64,000 nucleotides of DNA from Acidobacteriota bacterium (lineage in GTDB: Bacteria > Acidobacteriota > Terriglobia > Terriglobales > Acidobacteriaceae), in the NCBI GenBank assembly GCA_003225555.1, contig QIAM01000086.1:27309-91308 (forward strand), in the 5' to 3' direction. A program made the position numbers and the translations under genes. The first letter of the stretch is position 1. Each line of letters begins with the position of its first letter. Below are positions 52,845 through 62,888 of this stretch, one piece after another. The notes beneath the pieces are model-generated. The model saw only the letters and a list, made by a program, of their open reading frames with translations. It ran no database searches and was not told the DNA's origin.

Positions 52845-54038
52845 TTGCAAAACCCCGTGCAGGCGCTGCTGGATTTGCCTCAACAGGAAAAAGTCGAGCG
52901 TGGCCTGGAGCACACCCCACGCGAGATTTGGCAGCAGCCGGCAACCTGGAAGACGAGTTACCGCCGCTGTCAGGCTCTTCAAAACGAATTAAAAGAGAAA
53001 CTGCACCGCGCCGGGATTGGCTTGGGAAACGTCCTGGCACCCATTGTGTACCTGGTCGGGGCCGGCACGTCGGACTATACGGGGCGCGCGTTGGCTTCGT
53101 TGATGCGGAAGAACTGGGGCTGCGAGGTGTGGCCGATTCCCAGCACGACCATGCTGACTGAGTTTGAGGATTTTCACCGCCTGGGGCGGGATTGTTTCTG
53201 GATCTCGATTTCGCGGTCGGGGGACAGTCCAGAAGGCGTTGCCCTGCTGGAGCGGGCTCTGGAGCGGCGTCCGCGAATGCAGCATCTGGTGATCACCTGC
53301 AATCAGCAAGGAGCGATGGCGCAACTTTGTGAGCACAATTCAGATCGCGCGCTAGCGGTGGTGCTTGATGAATCGGTGAACGACCGGGGGCTGGCAATGA
53401 CGAGTTCGTTCACGAACATGCTGTTGGCGGGGCAATGCGTCGCGAGTCTGGATCGCCTGGAAGCGTTCGGTGAGGTCGTCGGGAAATTGTCCGAACTGGG
53501 CAGGCGATTTCTTGCGGTTGCGGCGGAAACCGCCGTGGCGATCACGCGTCTGGGATGCTCCCGGGCATGGTTCGTCGGGTCGGGCACGCTGCAAGCGGTG
53601 GCAAACGAATCCACGCTGAAAGTGATGGAGTTAACCTCGGGGCGCGTCGCAGCGATGTCTGAGTCCGCTCTGGGTCTGCGCCACGGGCCGATGTCCAGCG
53701 TGGATGCCAACACCGCGTTTGTGGCGTTCTTGTCGAGCGATGCCAGGCGGCGAGGATACGAGCTCGACTTGTTGCGGGAAATCGACCGCAAGCGGTTGGG
53801 GCGGGTACGAGTGGTGGTGACGGCCAATGGGACCGCAGATGTTGCTGCCTTGGCAGATTATTGTCTTTCGCTTGAGGGTGGGCCAGATTTTCCTGACGAA
53901 CACCGTCCTGCTCTCGATGTGATGCTGGGACAGCTGCTCGGACTCTTTGCATCCATCGCTTGCGGATTGAAGCCCGACCAGCCGAGTCCGAATGGGGCGA
54001 TCACTCGAGTGGTCTCGCCGATTAAGCTCTACGTGTGA
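52845..54038 (+). CDS. agaS: AgaS-like SIS-domain sugar isomerase/deaminase
   Basis: 397 residues from a TTG, with AGGAG upstream. Two SIS domains (about 50-200 and 220-370) hold VYLVGAGTSDYTGRALASLM, SISRSGDSPEG, RAWFVGSGTLQAVANESTLK and RHGPMSSVDANTAFVAF. Homologues deaminate or isomerise galactosamine-6-phosphate or related sugars. No N-acetylgalactosamine PTS or kinase genes are nearby, so the exact sugar is uncertain. It is followed 59 bp later by the VOC gene. Confidence 0.87.
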   Translation: MQNPVQALLDLPQQEKVERGLEHTPREIWQQPATWKTSYRRCQALQNELKEKLHRAGIGLGNVLAPIVYLVGAGTSDYTGRALASLMRKNWGCEVWPIPSTTMLTEFEDFHRLGRDCFWISISRSGDSPEGVALLERALERRPRMQHLVITCNQQGAMAQLCEHNSDRALAVVLDESVNDRGLAMTSSFTNMLLAGQCVASLDRLEAFGEVVGKLSELGRRFLAVAAETAVAITRLGCSRAWFVGSGTLQAVANESTLKVMELTSGRVAAMSESALGLRHGPMSSVDANTAFVAFLSSDARRRGYELDLLREIDRKRLGRVRVVVTANGTADVAALADYCLSLEGGPDFPDEHRPALDVMLGQLLGLFASIACGLKPDQPSPNGAITRVVSPIKLYV

Positions 54039-54096
54039 AACGGTCCTGCAAGCAGTGGCACCCGTAGAAACAAAACACTCCCTGAGGTGGGTCACT

Positions 54097-54471
54097 ATGC
54101 CACTGCTGATGCCCGGCGGCGCCAACTACATCGGAGTTCGAAACGTCGCTGGCACCGTGTCCTGGTATACCGAGAAGCTCGGCCTTCGTAAGGTGCCAAT
54201 CGAACTCGACGATGGCGAGGACTGCGTTGCGCTGGGATTTGCGACGGATGAAGCCGCCTTTGTCCTTGGTCCGACGGGGAAGTCCTCGGGGGAACTCACT
54301 CCCTTGCTGTATTCCTCCAATGTGAACAAAGCGAGAGAGTGGCTGAAATCGCGTGGCGTAAATGTTGGAGACGTCCAAAGGGATCCTCGACAGTATTTCA
54401 AATGCGCGATCTGGAAGAGAACATCGTCGAGATCTCAGAAGAACCTTAAGAGACTCACGCAATACTCCTAA
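54097..54471 (+). CDS. VOC/glyoxalase-family protein with a C-terminal frameshift
   Basis: From the ATG at 54097, after GAGGTGGG, the first 102 residues are a typical vicinal-oxygen-chelate fold: GGANYIGVRNVAGTVSWYTEKLG and LGFATDEAAFVLGP. At 54400-54403 the family-typical end, MRDLEENIVEISEEP then a stop at 54447-54449, lies in a different frame. In the current frame a basic tail of about 22 residues follows instead. A one-base loss in an A-run would explain this. Either the gene is damaged or the sequence has an error. Confidence 0.72.
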   Translation: MPLLMPGGANYIGVRNVAGTVSWYTEKLGLRKVPIELDDGEDCVALGFATDEAAFVLGPTGKSSGELTPLLYSSNVNKAREWLKSRGVNVGDVQRDPRQYFKCAIWKRTSSRSQKNLKRLTQYS

Positions 54472-54546
54472 GACAGTGCTGCGGATTGGTTGGCGTCCAT
54501 CTCGCGAGCATTGATCAGTTCCACGTTCAAGCACTACCATTCAACT

Positions 54547-56229
54547 ATGCCGGTCGAAACCGAGATCACCCCCGCAACTTACATGCCCATTCGAGCACCT
54601 CGTGGGAACCAGATCACTTGCAAAGGCTGGCCGCAGGAAGCTGCCATGCGCATGCTGATGAACAATCTGGATGAAGAGGTTGCTGAGCGCCCCAAAGACC
54701 TTGTGGTGTACGGCGGCACCGGGCGTGCGGCGCGGAGTTGGGAGGCTTACCATGCGATCGTCGCGACACTGAGGAAGTTGGAGAATGATGAGACGTTGCT
54801 GGTGCAGTCGGGAAAGCCAGTTGGCGTGTTCAAGACGCACGATCACGCGCCGCGAGTGCTGATTGCGAATTCGAACCTTGTGGGGCATTGGTCGAACTGG
54901 GAGAAGTTCAACGAACTCGAGCGCGCGGGGCTGATGATGTACGGGCAGATGACCGCGGGTTCGTGGATTTATATCGGCTCGCAGGGAATTGTCGAGGGAA
55001 CGTTCGAGACTTTCTCGGCGGCTGGCGCGAAACATTTCGGCGGTGATCTTGCGGGCAAGCTGATCGTGAGCGGCGGGATGGGCGGGATGGGTGGCGCCCA
55101 GCCTTTGGCTGCGACCATGACCGGAGCAGCGTTTCTGGGGATCGACGTCGATCCGGAGCGCATCAAGAAGCGGCTCAAGACAGGCTATTGCGACTTTATG
55201 GTCACGACGCTCGACGAGGCGTTGCGCATCCTGAAGAATGCGGTAAGGAAGAAAGAGAACGTTTCAGTTGGGCTGGTGGGGAACTGCGCGGACATCATTC
55301 CCGAGTTGGCCGAGCGGGGGGTAGTGCCGGATGTTTTGACCGATCAGACTTCGGCGCATGATCCCCTGAACGGATATGTGCCGAATGGCATGACATTCGA
55401 AAAAGCGCTGGAGTTGCGACAGCGGGATCAGCAGGCGTATCAGGAGAAGTCGCTCGATGCCATGGCACGCCACGTCGAAGGCATGCTGCGGCTGCAGAAG
55501 ATGGGCTCGGTGACGTTTGACTACGGAAACAACATCCGCACATTTGCGTTCCAGCGGGGCGTCAAGAATGCCTACGATTTTCCGGGATTTGTGCCGGCGT
55601 ACATTCGTCCACTGTTCTGCGAGGGGCGTGGGCCTTTCCGATGGGTGGCATTGTCAGGCGAGGCATCCGACATTCATGTGACCGATGATTTGGTTTTGGA
55701 GTTGTTCCCGGACAACCGCATCTTGCGGCGGTGGATCGAACTGGCACGCAAGCGAATCAAGCTTCAGGGACTGCCTGCCCGCATCTGCTGGCTGGGATAC
55801 GGTGAGCGTGCGCAGTTTGGCCTGGCAATGAATGATCTGGTAAAGAAGGGAACGATTAAGGCTCCGATTGTGATTGGCCGCGATCATCTCGATTGCGGGT
55901 CAGTGGCGTCTCCTTTCCGCGAGACCGAGAACATGAAAGACGGTTCGGATGCGGTGGCCGACTGGCCATTATTGAATGCTTTGCTGAACACGGCCGCGGG
56001 AGCGTCATGGGTGTCGATTCACAATGGCGGTGGGGTTGGCATCGGATACTCGCTGCACGCGGGGCAGGTGACGGTGGCTGACGGTTCCGACGAGATGGCG
56101 AGGCGCATTGAGCGTGTGTTGACGACGGATCCGGGAATGGGCGTCATTCGGCATGTGGACGCGGGGTACGATGAGGCGAAGGCGTTTGCCAAGGAGACCG
56201 GTGTGAGAGTGCCGATGGGGGAGAGCTGA
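54547..56229 (+). CDS. hutU: urocanate hydratase
   Basis: 560 residues from the ATG at 54547, a full-length protein. It has [38 protein letters not shown] (NAD binding), [17 protein letters not shown] and [20 protein letters not shown], with catalytic Cys and Asp loops. It hydrates urocanate to imidazolonepropionate using NAD as a fixed electrophile, step two of histidine degradation. hutI is 1.4 kb downstream, but hutH is not in the window. Confidence 0.97.
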   Translation: MPVETEITPATYMPIRAPRGNQITCKGWPQEAAMRMLMNNLDEEVAERPKDLVVYGGTGRAARSWEAYHAIVATLRKLENDETLLVQSGKPVGVFKTHDHAPRVLIANSNLVGHWSNWEKFNELERAGLMMYGQMTAGSWIYIGSQGIVEGTFETFSAAGAKHFGGDLAGKLIVSGGMGGMGGAQPLAATMTGAAFLGIDVDPERIKKRLKTGYCDFMVTTLDEALRILKNAVRKKENVSVGLVGNCADIIPELAERGVVPDVLTDQTSAHDPLNGYVPNGMTFEKALELRQRDQQAYQEKSLDAMARHVEGMLRLQKMGSVTFDYGNNIRTFAFQRGVKNAYDFPGFVPAYIRPLFCEGRGPFRWVALSGEASDIHVTDDLVLELFPDNRILRRWIELARKRIKLQGLPARICWLGYGERAQFGLAMNDLVKKGTIKAPIVIGRDHLDCGSVASPFRETENMKDGSDAVADWPLLNALLNTAAGASWVSIHNGGGVGIGYSLHAGQVTVADGSDEMARRIERVLTTDPGMGVIRHVDAGYDEAKAFAKETGVRVPMGES

Positions 56230-56282
56230 CCGTTGAACAGACCAGGCTTCGCCCGACTGGACAATCGAGGCACTCTCCTACA

Positions 56283-56300
56283 CGAGTATCGCTATACTCG
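56283..56300 (+). terminator. hairpin downstream of hutU
   Basis: CGAGTAT (56283-56289) and ATACTCG (56294-56300) form a perfect 7-bp stem with a CGCT loop, 54 bp after hutU and 29 bp beyond the opposing PIN-gene stop. No T-run follows, so it is a weak candidate for either strand. Confidence 0.35.
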
Positions 56301-56328
56301 GGCTTCATAGAATGAACGCGACTTCCAT

Positions 56329-56712
56329 TCATTTCTTGCGAACTAGCGCCCGCAGGTAATCTCCCGGAAGGGCGATGGTAATACCCGCCACCTTCTTGCC
56401 GAGGTACGGTCCAAAGTGCCGCATATCCCCTGTCAGCAAGTGAGTAGATTGAGCTTCGATGGCGGCAAGCAGAATCGGCGCATCTTTACTGGGGCAGAAA
56501 GGACGTAATCCGCTGCAGTTCGTGATACCCACCGGGCGCCCGCCTAAACCTCGCTGAGGAAGTTCAGCGCCTGAGACTAAGTAAATTCTCGGAATCATTT
56601 CTCTGGTTCGAGGCGCCTCCAGTGGAAGTTCCGCGCGGAACTGGACTTCTCCGACTCTGGGCCCATGCAATAAAGGAGGATGTTCGGAATCGAGCACGAC
56701 AGTGGTAGCATT
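56329..56712 (-). pseudogene. decayed PIN-domain (VapC-like) gene
   Basis: The 3' portion encodes KDAPILLAAIEAQSTHLLTGD and GKKVAGITIALPGDYL, typical of the C-terminal half of a PIN nuclease. The N-terminal PIN pattern TTVVLDSN-ILLY is split: the first part is in the same frame, but the ILLY part is in the next frame after an extra G near 56690. The open frame between reads as nonsense. So this is probably a frameshifted PIN gene. It overlaps the antisense start of the divergent secreted protein gene only by its upstream extension. No antitoxin is seen. Confidence 0.6.
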
Positions 56713-56746
56713 CGTAATTGAACCCCCCAGAAGGAAGGCGGCAACG

Positions 56747-57607
56747 ATGCATCGAGCGAGAGTTACGCTGGCGCTGGCCATCGCCCTTGCGCTGGCGAAT
56801 GGGTTGGTAGTTCCGCTACGTGCGCAGGACGCGGGGTTCAAGCCGGAGGACCTGGTGCCTCGGCACCTCGCCGCGATAGGTCCTGCGGCCACGCGCTCCG
56901 GGACCAAGAGCCGGGTGGTGCAGGGCGCAGCGGTGTACCGGATTCTGGTAGGTGGCGGCGGCCGCGAAGAGGGGAAGGTAGGACTAGTCAGCGAGGGTCA
57001 CAAGCTCCGCTTGGTGTTGAGATTTCCGGGCGACTACAGTCGAGAGAACGTGCTCTTCAATGGCGAGGTGGCCCAGGTCGCTTTTGGCAATTCCAATCAG
57101 AGCCGTTCTCCTATGGCATCGTTTCTTGCGACTCAGGATGTGATTCTTCGCGATGGTCTTCTCGGCGGAGTGCTAACGACGGCGTGGCCGATACAGGATC
57201 TGAAAGATCGCGGCGCGGAACTTGGTTACGAGGGACTGAAGAAGGTCGACGGCCGTTCGGTGTACGAAGCGCGCTACGAACCGCGCAAGCACAGCGATGT
57301 CGAGATACTCTTGTTCTTCGATGCAGAGACTCTCCGGCACGTGAAGAGCGTATACAGCCTGTCCATTGGAAATAATGTGGGCGCCACCATTCTCGAATCT
57401 GCCCATCTCAAACCGGAACGCAGCCAACTGGAGGAGCGATTCAGCGACTTCACCACCGTCGACGGCCTGACCCTGCCGACTCACTGGAATCTACAATTCA
57501 CTCGAGAGTTGCCCGACGGAAGTACTATGATTTCAGAGTGGGATTCCAAGAGTGTCGAGATTCAGAACAATGTTGGACTGGACCCCAGGAATTTTGCCGC
57601 TAAGTGA
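56747..57607 (+). CDS. exported protein, function unknown
   Basis: 286 residues from the ATG at 56747, with GAAGGAAGG upstream. A signal peptide (about 1-28) precedes a mostly beta-rich body with GFKPEDLVPRHLAAIG, GHKLRLVLRFPGDYSRENV and GLTLPTHWNLQF. The shape resembles LolA-like or outer-membrane lipoprotein-sorting folds, but this is weak. It sits between hutU and hutI on the same strand, probably by chance. Confidence 0.75.
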   Translation: MHRARVTLALAIALALANGLVVPLRAQDAGFKPEDLVPRHLAAIGPAATRSGTKSRVVQGAAVYRILVGGGGREEGKVGLVSEGHKLRLVLRFPGDYSRENVLFNGEVAQVAFGNSNQSRSPMASFLATQDVILRDGLLGGVLTTAWPIQDLKDRGAELGYEGLKKVDGRSVYEARYEPRKHSDVEILLFFDAETLRHVKSVYSLSIGNNVGATILESAHLKPERSQLEERFSDFTTVDGLTLPTHWNLQFTRELPDGSTMISEWDSKSVEIQNNVGLDPRNFAAK

Positions 57608-57658
57608 GGCGCGTCTTGCAGGGCAGCGATCGGCGTACGCTGCTAAACTATTTGCTGC

Positions 57659-58963
57659 TTGAGCCCAACCAGAAAACCTCACCCTAAGGCTGAGACGGCA
57701 CTGCTGTTGGCTTCTATCCGCCAGCTTCTCACACTGCAGACTTCTCCCGCGAATTCCAGACCTCGGCGCGGCCGCGAACTTAAGGAACTGGGCATCATCG
57801 AGGATGGGGCAGTACTGTGTCTCGGCGGAAAGATTGTCTCGGTCGGCAAAACGAAAGATGCGCTGCGCGATCCCTGGCTGACGAAGAATCGCCGGAAGGT
57901 CATTGAGATCGATTGCGCCGGGAAGGTGGTCCTGCCGGGCTTTGTGGATTCCCACACCCATCCTGTCTTCGTGAGCCCGCGACTCGTGGATTTCGAGAAA
58001 CGGATCGAGGGCGCTTCCTACGAGGAGATTGCCGAGGCGGGCGGCGGGATCCGGTCAAGCCTTGACGGAGTGCGGAAAGCAGGGAAGGCCCTTCTGGCGG
58101 GAAGGATTCTAGCAGCGCTGCGCGATATGGCATCACACGGTACAACCACGGTTGAGGCCAAGTCGGGCTATGGGCTCACGATCGAATCGGAATTGAAGTC
58201 GCTGGAGGCGATTCGTGACGCTGCGTCCCGCTGGCCAGGGACAGTGGTGCCGACACTGTTAGGAGCCCATGTCGTCCCAAAAGAATTCCAGGGCCGCTCA
58301 CAAGAATATGTCGAGATCGTCTGTAAAGATATGATTCCCCGAGCGGCGCGGCGAAAGCTCGTCCGCTTCGTGGACGTTTTTTGTGACAAAGGGGCATTTA
58401 CCGCGGACGAAACCGAGCAGATCTTTGAGGCTGCCGCACACTACGGGCTGGATGTTCGGGCTCATGTGGGTCAGCTTTCCGAGACTGCCCTGTGGCCGTT
58501 CTTGCGCTTCAACCCAACATCGTTAGACCATATGGACCACGTCAATGATGACGACATTTCCCAGTTGGCGAAACGCGATACAGTCGCGACGCTGGTGCCG
58601 GGAGCGAATTATTTTCTTGGGCTGAAGGAATACTCTCCGGCGCGCAAGTTCATTGATGCCGGCGTCCCGGTGGCGTTGGCCACGGACTACAACCCGGGCA
58701 CATCGCCGACGATGAGCATGCCGATGGCGATGTCGCTGGCGTGTACTCAGATGAAGATGGCGCCAGCGGAGGCAATTGCTGCAGCCACCATCAATGGGGC
58801 ATGGGCCCTGCGCCTCACCGACCAGAAGGGAAGCGTCGAGCGCGGGAAAGATGCGGATCTGGCGGTGTTTTCGGTCGACGACTACCGCGCGATCCCTTAC
58901 TGGTTCGGGATAAACCGATGTGAGCTGACGGTGCTCAATGGAACGGTCCAGGGCTTTTCGTGA
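57659..58963 (+). CDS. hutI: imidazolonepropionase
   Basis: 434 residues from a TTG. The amidohydrolase metal site appears in VVLPGFVDSHTHPVF. GLTIESELKSL, LLGAHVVPKEFQ, DVRAHVGQLSETALW and ATDYNPGTSPTMSMPM match HutI. It opens imidazolonepropionate to N-formimidoylglutamate. The first 18 residues are a polar extension. hutU is 1.4 kb upstream on the same strand. Confidence 0.95.
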   Translation: MSPTRKPHPKAETALLLASIRQLLTLQTSPANSRPRRGRELKELGIIEDGAVLCLGGKIVSVGKTKDALRDPWLTKNRRKVIEIDCAGKVVLPGFVDSHTHPVFVSPRLVDFEKRIEGASYEEIAEAGGGIRSSLDGVRKAGKALLAGRILAALRDMASHGTTTVEAKSGYGLTIESELKSLEAIRDAASRWPGTVVPTLLGAHVVPKEFQGRSQEYVEIVCKDMIPRAARRKLVRFVDVFCDKGAFTADETEQIFEAAAHYGLDVRAHVGQLSETALWPFLRFNPTSLDHMDHVNDDDISQLAKRDTVATLVPGANYFLGLKEYSPARKFIDAGVPVALATDYNPGTSPTMSMPMAMSLACTQMKMAPAEAIAAATINGAWALRLTDQKGSVERGKDADLAVFSVDDYRAIPYWFGINRCELTVLNGTVQGFS

Positions 58964-59086
58964 ACTTTCACGATGCGCGTTTCGTATTCAGCTGGGAAGT
59001 CGTCCGTCTAGACGTGTTGGGGCATTTCATAAAATAGATGAGGTCATAGCAACGAACGATCCGAGTCAATGTCTCGAGGACAATCT

Positions 59087-61708
59087 ATGAAGCGAATTCT
59101 TGTACTATCAGCCTTCGTCATGGCGACATTTTCGATGGCAACAGCGCAACGGCTGCCTCAAGTCGCCACACCAGAGAACTACAAACTGGTCTTTACTCCC
59201 GATCTCGAAAAGGCCACCTTCGAAGGCGACGAGACGATTTCACTGAAGGTGCTCAAGCCCACGTCAGAGATCACGCTCAATGCGGTCGACATCGACTTCC
59301 ACGACGTGACCATCACTAGCGGGGGCAGCTCGCAGAAGGCCAAAGTTACGCCCGAGAAGGAAAAAGAGATGGTGGCGCTGGCGGTGGAAAAGCCGCTGGC
59401 TGCGGGTCCGGCGACAGTTCACATTACGTACACCGGCATCCTGAATAGCGAGATGCGCGGCCTGTATCTCGGCAAAGATGATCAGGGCCGTAAATACTCT
59501 GCCTCTCAATTTGAGGCGACCGATGCACGGCGTGCGTATCCATCGCTTGACGAACCTGAGTACAAGGCAACTTTTGACATTACAGCAGTCGCCGACAAGG
59601 GCATGGTCGCGATCTCGAACTATGAAGTGGCGTCCGACACTCCCGGTCCAGGCGATAAACACACTGTGAGGTTTGCCACGACCGCAAAGATGTCTTCATA
59701 TCTAGCGGCGCTGGTTGTGGGGAATTTCGAGTATGTCGAGGGTTCAGTCGACGGCATTCCGATTCGCGTTTACAGCACCCCGGGAAAGAAGGAGATGGGC
59801 CGGTTCGCGCTCGACGCAGCGGAGCACATCGTCAGCTATTACAACAAATATTTTGGCATCAAGTATCCGTACGGAAAGCTTGACTTGGTCGGATTGCCGG
59901 ATTTCTCGGCGGGCGCGATGGAAAACATCGGCTGCGTCACCTTCCGCGAAGTCATTCTTCTCATCGATGACAAGCAGGGTTCCGTTGATCTGAAGAAAAC
60001 GATCGCTTCCGTGACATCGCATGAGATCGCTCACATGTGGTTCGGCGATCTGGTCACCATGAAGTGGTGGGACGACATCTGGCTCAACGAAGGTTTCGCC
60101 ACGTGGATGTCGAGTAAGCCGGTCCGGGCCTGGAAGCCGGAATGGAATTTCAACCTCGACGATGTGAGCCAGACCGGCGGCACTCTGAACCTGGATTCGC
60201 TTGCCAATACCCGGCCCATTCATCAGGCAGCCGATACGCCAGCGCAGATTCAGGAATTATTCGACGGCATAGCGTACGGCAAGGCGGCCGCAGTCCTGCG
60301 GATGTTGGAGGCGTATCTAGGTGAGGAGACGTTCCGGGCGGGCGTGAACGCATATCTGAAGGAGCATCAATACGCCAATTCAACAGCGGACGACTTCTGG
60401 GGAACCCAAGCCCGAGTATCCAAGAAGCCGGTCGACCAGATCATGCCGACCTTCGTCAAGCAGGCTGGTGTTCCCATCATTAACGTGAAGGCGCAGTGTT
60501 CCGGGAGCTCCACCAGTGTCACGCTGTCGCAGCGCCGCTTCTATTACGATCGCTCGAAGTTCGAAGCGGCCAACGATCAGCTGTGGCAGATTCCGTTGTG
60601 CCTGAAGGATTCGGCGGGCAAGAGCGCGGAGAAGTGCGAGTTGCTCACCAAGCGAGAGGCCAGGGTTACGCTGCCGGGATGTTCGAACTGGGTACTGGCC
60701 AATGCCGGGGCAACCGGATACTACCGCGCTGGCTACGAACCGGATGCTGTACGGGCGCTGGCGAATGAGGCTGAAAGCAAACTGTCTCCCGCAGAGCGCA
60801 TCGCGATGCAGACCGATATCTGGGCCTCGGTGCGTGTGGGCCGTGAACCAGTGGGCGACTACCTCGCTTTCGCGCAAGGACTGCAGGCCGACCGCAATCG
60901 CGCTGTGCTCGAAGATGCACTCGGCCGGCTGAACTACATCGGCCAGTATTTGGTGAATGACAGCGATCGCGATAACTACAGAGCGTGGCTGCGCCAGTAT
61001 CTGAATCCGATGATGAAGGATGTCGGATGGGAGCCGAAGCCCGGGGAGAGTGACGAGCAGAAAACGCTTCGTGCCCGGCTACTGAACTCGCTTGGCTACG
61101 ATGCGCGCGATCCGGAGGCGTTGGCGCAAGCGCGCCAAATCGCCGACAAAGCGCTCGCAGATCCATCATCCGTGGATCATGAACTTGCCGGCGGCGCTTT
61201 CGGGCTGGCCGCTCTGAACGGTGATCAAGCATTCTACGATCGGGTCAAGAGTGCGTTGAAGAGTCCGAAATCACCCGAGGAATACTATGCGTATCTATTC
61301 ACGTTGCCGCAATTCACCGATCCACAATTGCTGCAGCAAACGCTCGAGTTTGCGATCTCGCCTGACGTTCGTTCTCAGGACGCACTGGGGGTGATCACTA
61401 GTGTGTTGGGCAATCCGGCAGGCGAGAGGCTGGCGTGGGATTTCATCCAGTCCCATTGGGATGCTATACAGAAGTCAGGCGGACCCTTTGCCAGCGCCCA
61501 AGTCGTCGGCGCAACCAGCACCTTCTGCGACGCTCACATGCGCGACCAGGTGGTCGAGTTCTTCGCTGCTCATAAAGTCGAAGCAGCGGAACGCACCTAC
61601 CGGCAATCGATTGAGCGTATCAACAACTGTGTCGATTTGAAGTCCCAGCAAGAGCCGCAATTGGCGTCGTGGCTCGGGCAGCACGGAGCGGCGGCGGGCG
61701 GGAACTAG
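59087..61708 (+). CDS. exported M1-family aminopeptidase
   Basis: 873 residues from the ATG at 59087 (with GAGGA seven bases upstream; an ATG at 59069 is also in frame). A signal peptide (about 1-20) ends at TAQ. The exopeptidase motif GAMENIGCVTFRE and the zinc motif HEIAHMWFGD (His312) plus LNEGFATWM with the third ligand Glu are intact. The C-terminal ERAP1-like helical domain completes the protein. It removes N-terminal residues from peptides in the periplasm. Confidence 0.95.
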   Translation: MKRILVLSAFVMATFSMATAQRLPQVATPENYKLVFTPDLEKATFEGDETISLKVLKPTSEITLNAVDIDFHDVTITSGGSSQKAKVTPEKEKEMVALAVEKPLAAGPATVHITYTGILNSEMRGLYLGKDDQGRKYSASQFEATDARRAYPSLDEPEYKATFDITAVADKGMVAISNYEVASDTPGPGDKHTVRFATTAKMSSYLAALVVGNFEYVEGSVDGIPIRVYSTPGKKEMGRFALDAAEHIVSYYNKYFGIKYPYGKLDLVGLPDFSAGAMENIGCVTFREVILLIDDKQGSVDLKKTIASVTSHEIAHMWFGDLVTMKWWDDIWLNEGFATWMSSKPVRAWKPEWNFNLDDVSQTGGTLNLDSLANTRPIHQAADTPAQIQELFDGIAYGKAAAVLRMLEAYLGEETFRAGVNAYLKEHQYANSTADDFWGTQARVSKKPVDQIMPTFVKQAGVPIINVKAQCSGSSTSVTLSQRRFYYDRSKFEAANDQLWQIPLCLKDSAGKSAEKCELLTKREARVTLPGCSNWVLANAGATGYYRAGYEPDAVRALANEAESKLSPAERIAMQTDIWASVRVGREPVGDYLAFAQGLQADRNRAVLEDALGRLNYIGQYLVNDSDRDNYRAWLRQYLNPMMKDVGWEPKPGESDEQKTLRARLLNSLGYDARDPEALAQARQIADKALADPSSVDHELAGGAFGLAALNGDQAFYDRVKSALKSPKSPEEYYAYLFTLPQFTDPQLLQQTLEFAISPDVRSQDALGVITSVLGNPAGERLAWDFIQSHWDAIQKSGGPFASAQVVGATSTFCDAHMRDQVVEFFAAHKVEAAERTYRQSIERINNCVDLKSQQEPQLASWLGQHGAAAGGN

Positions 61709-61954
61709 TCACGGAAAACCACCACGACCAGGCAGGGCTCGGAAAATTTTTCTCGCGCCTTTCCTAGCGTCGGTTGAGTTGTGCACTGACTTCCCTCCGT
61801 CGGGATGACGTTGAGCGAATCCGATGCGGTTGTTATAATCAACAGCGTTCCGCACGCTCCCGGTATTGAAGCTGTTTCTTTCGGTTGGCAATCCCGTCAC
61901 AATCAGCGTGAAGCGAACAGTCCTCGCGACCCGCAGGCAGCGGGTTTCGGAAGT

Positions 61955-62030
61955 GGCCAGGTAGCTCAGGTGGTAGAGCGCAGCCCTGAAAAGGCTGGCG
62001 TCGGGGGTTCAACTCCCTCCCTGGCCACCA
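61955..62030 (+). tRNA. tRNA-Phe (anticodon GAA)
   Basis: A 7-bp acceptor stem GGCCAGG/CCTGGCC with discriminator A and encoded CCA at 62028-62030. The anticodon stem CAGCC/GGCTG encloses CTGAAAA, giving GAA at 61988-61990. The T-arm is GGGGG TTCAACT CCCTC. Length 76 nt. Confidence 0.97.
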
Positions 62031-62443
62031 AAATATCTCGCCTTCAATAGTTTACCCATCATTCTTAATCCGATACATCGGGGCGATATTCTAGTAAATC
62101 GATGATCTTCGATATTCGTAATCCTCTGTTTTTACTAAGGTTAGCGATCGGTAGAGCGCAGACCAGATGGGCTTGGCGTCTGCCATTTAACGAGAGTTCA
62201 GCCTACCCGGCATCCTTTTATTAGTTATTAAGGTTCCAAGACCAACTTCTGCTGATTGACGGGAGTTCCTCACCGCACCACAGATTTCTAAGACTCTCTA
62301 AAGGCCACCGCCGTTGCAAGGCGATCTCAATCCCGGCGTACTGACTACGACTCACTCGAAAAGTGCTATTTTGTTGGGTTTTCAGCCTGTCGGTGTGCCA
62401 ACGTGTGCCAATGTTCGCCCGACTGAGGGCCTAGAATAGATCC
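62031..62443 (+). other. 413-bp gene-free stretch with partial tRNA-Phe copy
   Basis: No ORF is supported. The stretch is visibly less GC-rich than the window average. At 62150-62161 there is an exact copy of GGTAGAGCGCAG from the tRNA-Phe D-arm (61972-61983), followed by GGCTTGGCGTC at 62170-62180, which nearly repeats the tRNA variable region. Near 62393-62411 GTGTGCCAA occurs twice with a 10-bp period. These are consistent with an eroded integration site at the tRNA gene. Confidence 0.55.
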
Positions 62444-62878
62444 ATGCCGCTGATCCGAAATTGCCCCACTTGCGGTAGGTCCAATCGCATTCCCGCTAAG
62501 CACCTTTCCGATGTCGGCAAATGCGGCGCCTGTAAGGCAGAGCTACCTCCAATAGGCGGACCTATCGAAGTCAACAACGAAGAGCAATTTAATGAGATTA
62601 TTCGCGAGAGCAAGGTTCCGGTTCTGACGGACTTTTGGGCTTCCTGGTGCGGGCCATGCCGTACGGCGGCGCCTCATGTGGCGCAAACTGCCCGAGAGCT
62701 TGCCGGGCGTGCAGTCGTCGTGAAGGTCGACACGGAACGGTTCCCGGGTCTGGCAGCACAATACAACGTCCGCAGCATTCCTAATTTCGCCGTCTTCTCT
62801 CGAGGTCAGCTTCAGTTCCAGCAGGCGGGTCTGGTAGACGCAGCCACCATGGAGAGTTGGCTTACACGCGCGGCGTAG
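62444..62878 (+). CDS. trxC: thioredoxin 2-like protein with N-terminal zinc ribbon
   Basis: 144 residues. The N-terminal zinc ribbon has Cys7-x2-Cys10 and Cys27-x2-Cys30 (CPTC, CGAC). The thioredoxin domain has the active site WCGPC at 68-72 (TDFWASWCGPCRTAAPHV) and the cis-Pro in VRSIPNFAVF. TrxC-type proteins reduce disulfides and respond to oxidative stress. It is 413 bp after tRNA-Phe. Confidence 0.95.
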   Translation: MPLIRNCPTCGRSNRIPAKHLSDVGKCGACKAELPPIGGPIEVNNEEQFNEIIRESKVPVLTDFWASWCGPCRTAAPHVAQTARELAGRAVVVKVDTERFPGLAAQYNVRSIPNFAVFSRGQLQFQQAGLVDAATMESWLTRAA

Positions 62879-62888
62879 CTCTACTGCG

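Noticed and set aside
62150..62180. A second tRNA gene after tRNA-Phe
   Set aside because: Only the D-arm block and a variable-region block match; acceptor stem, anticodon stem pairing and T-arm are missing.
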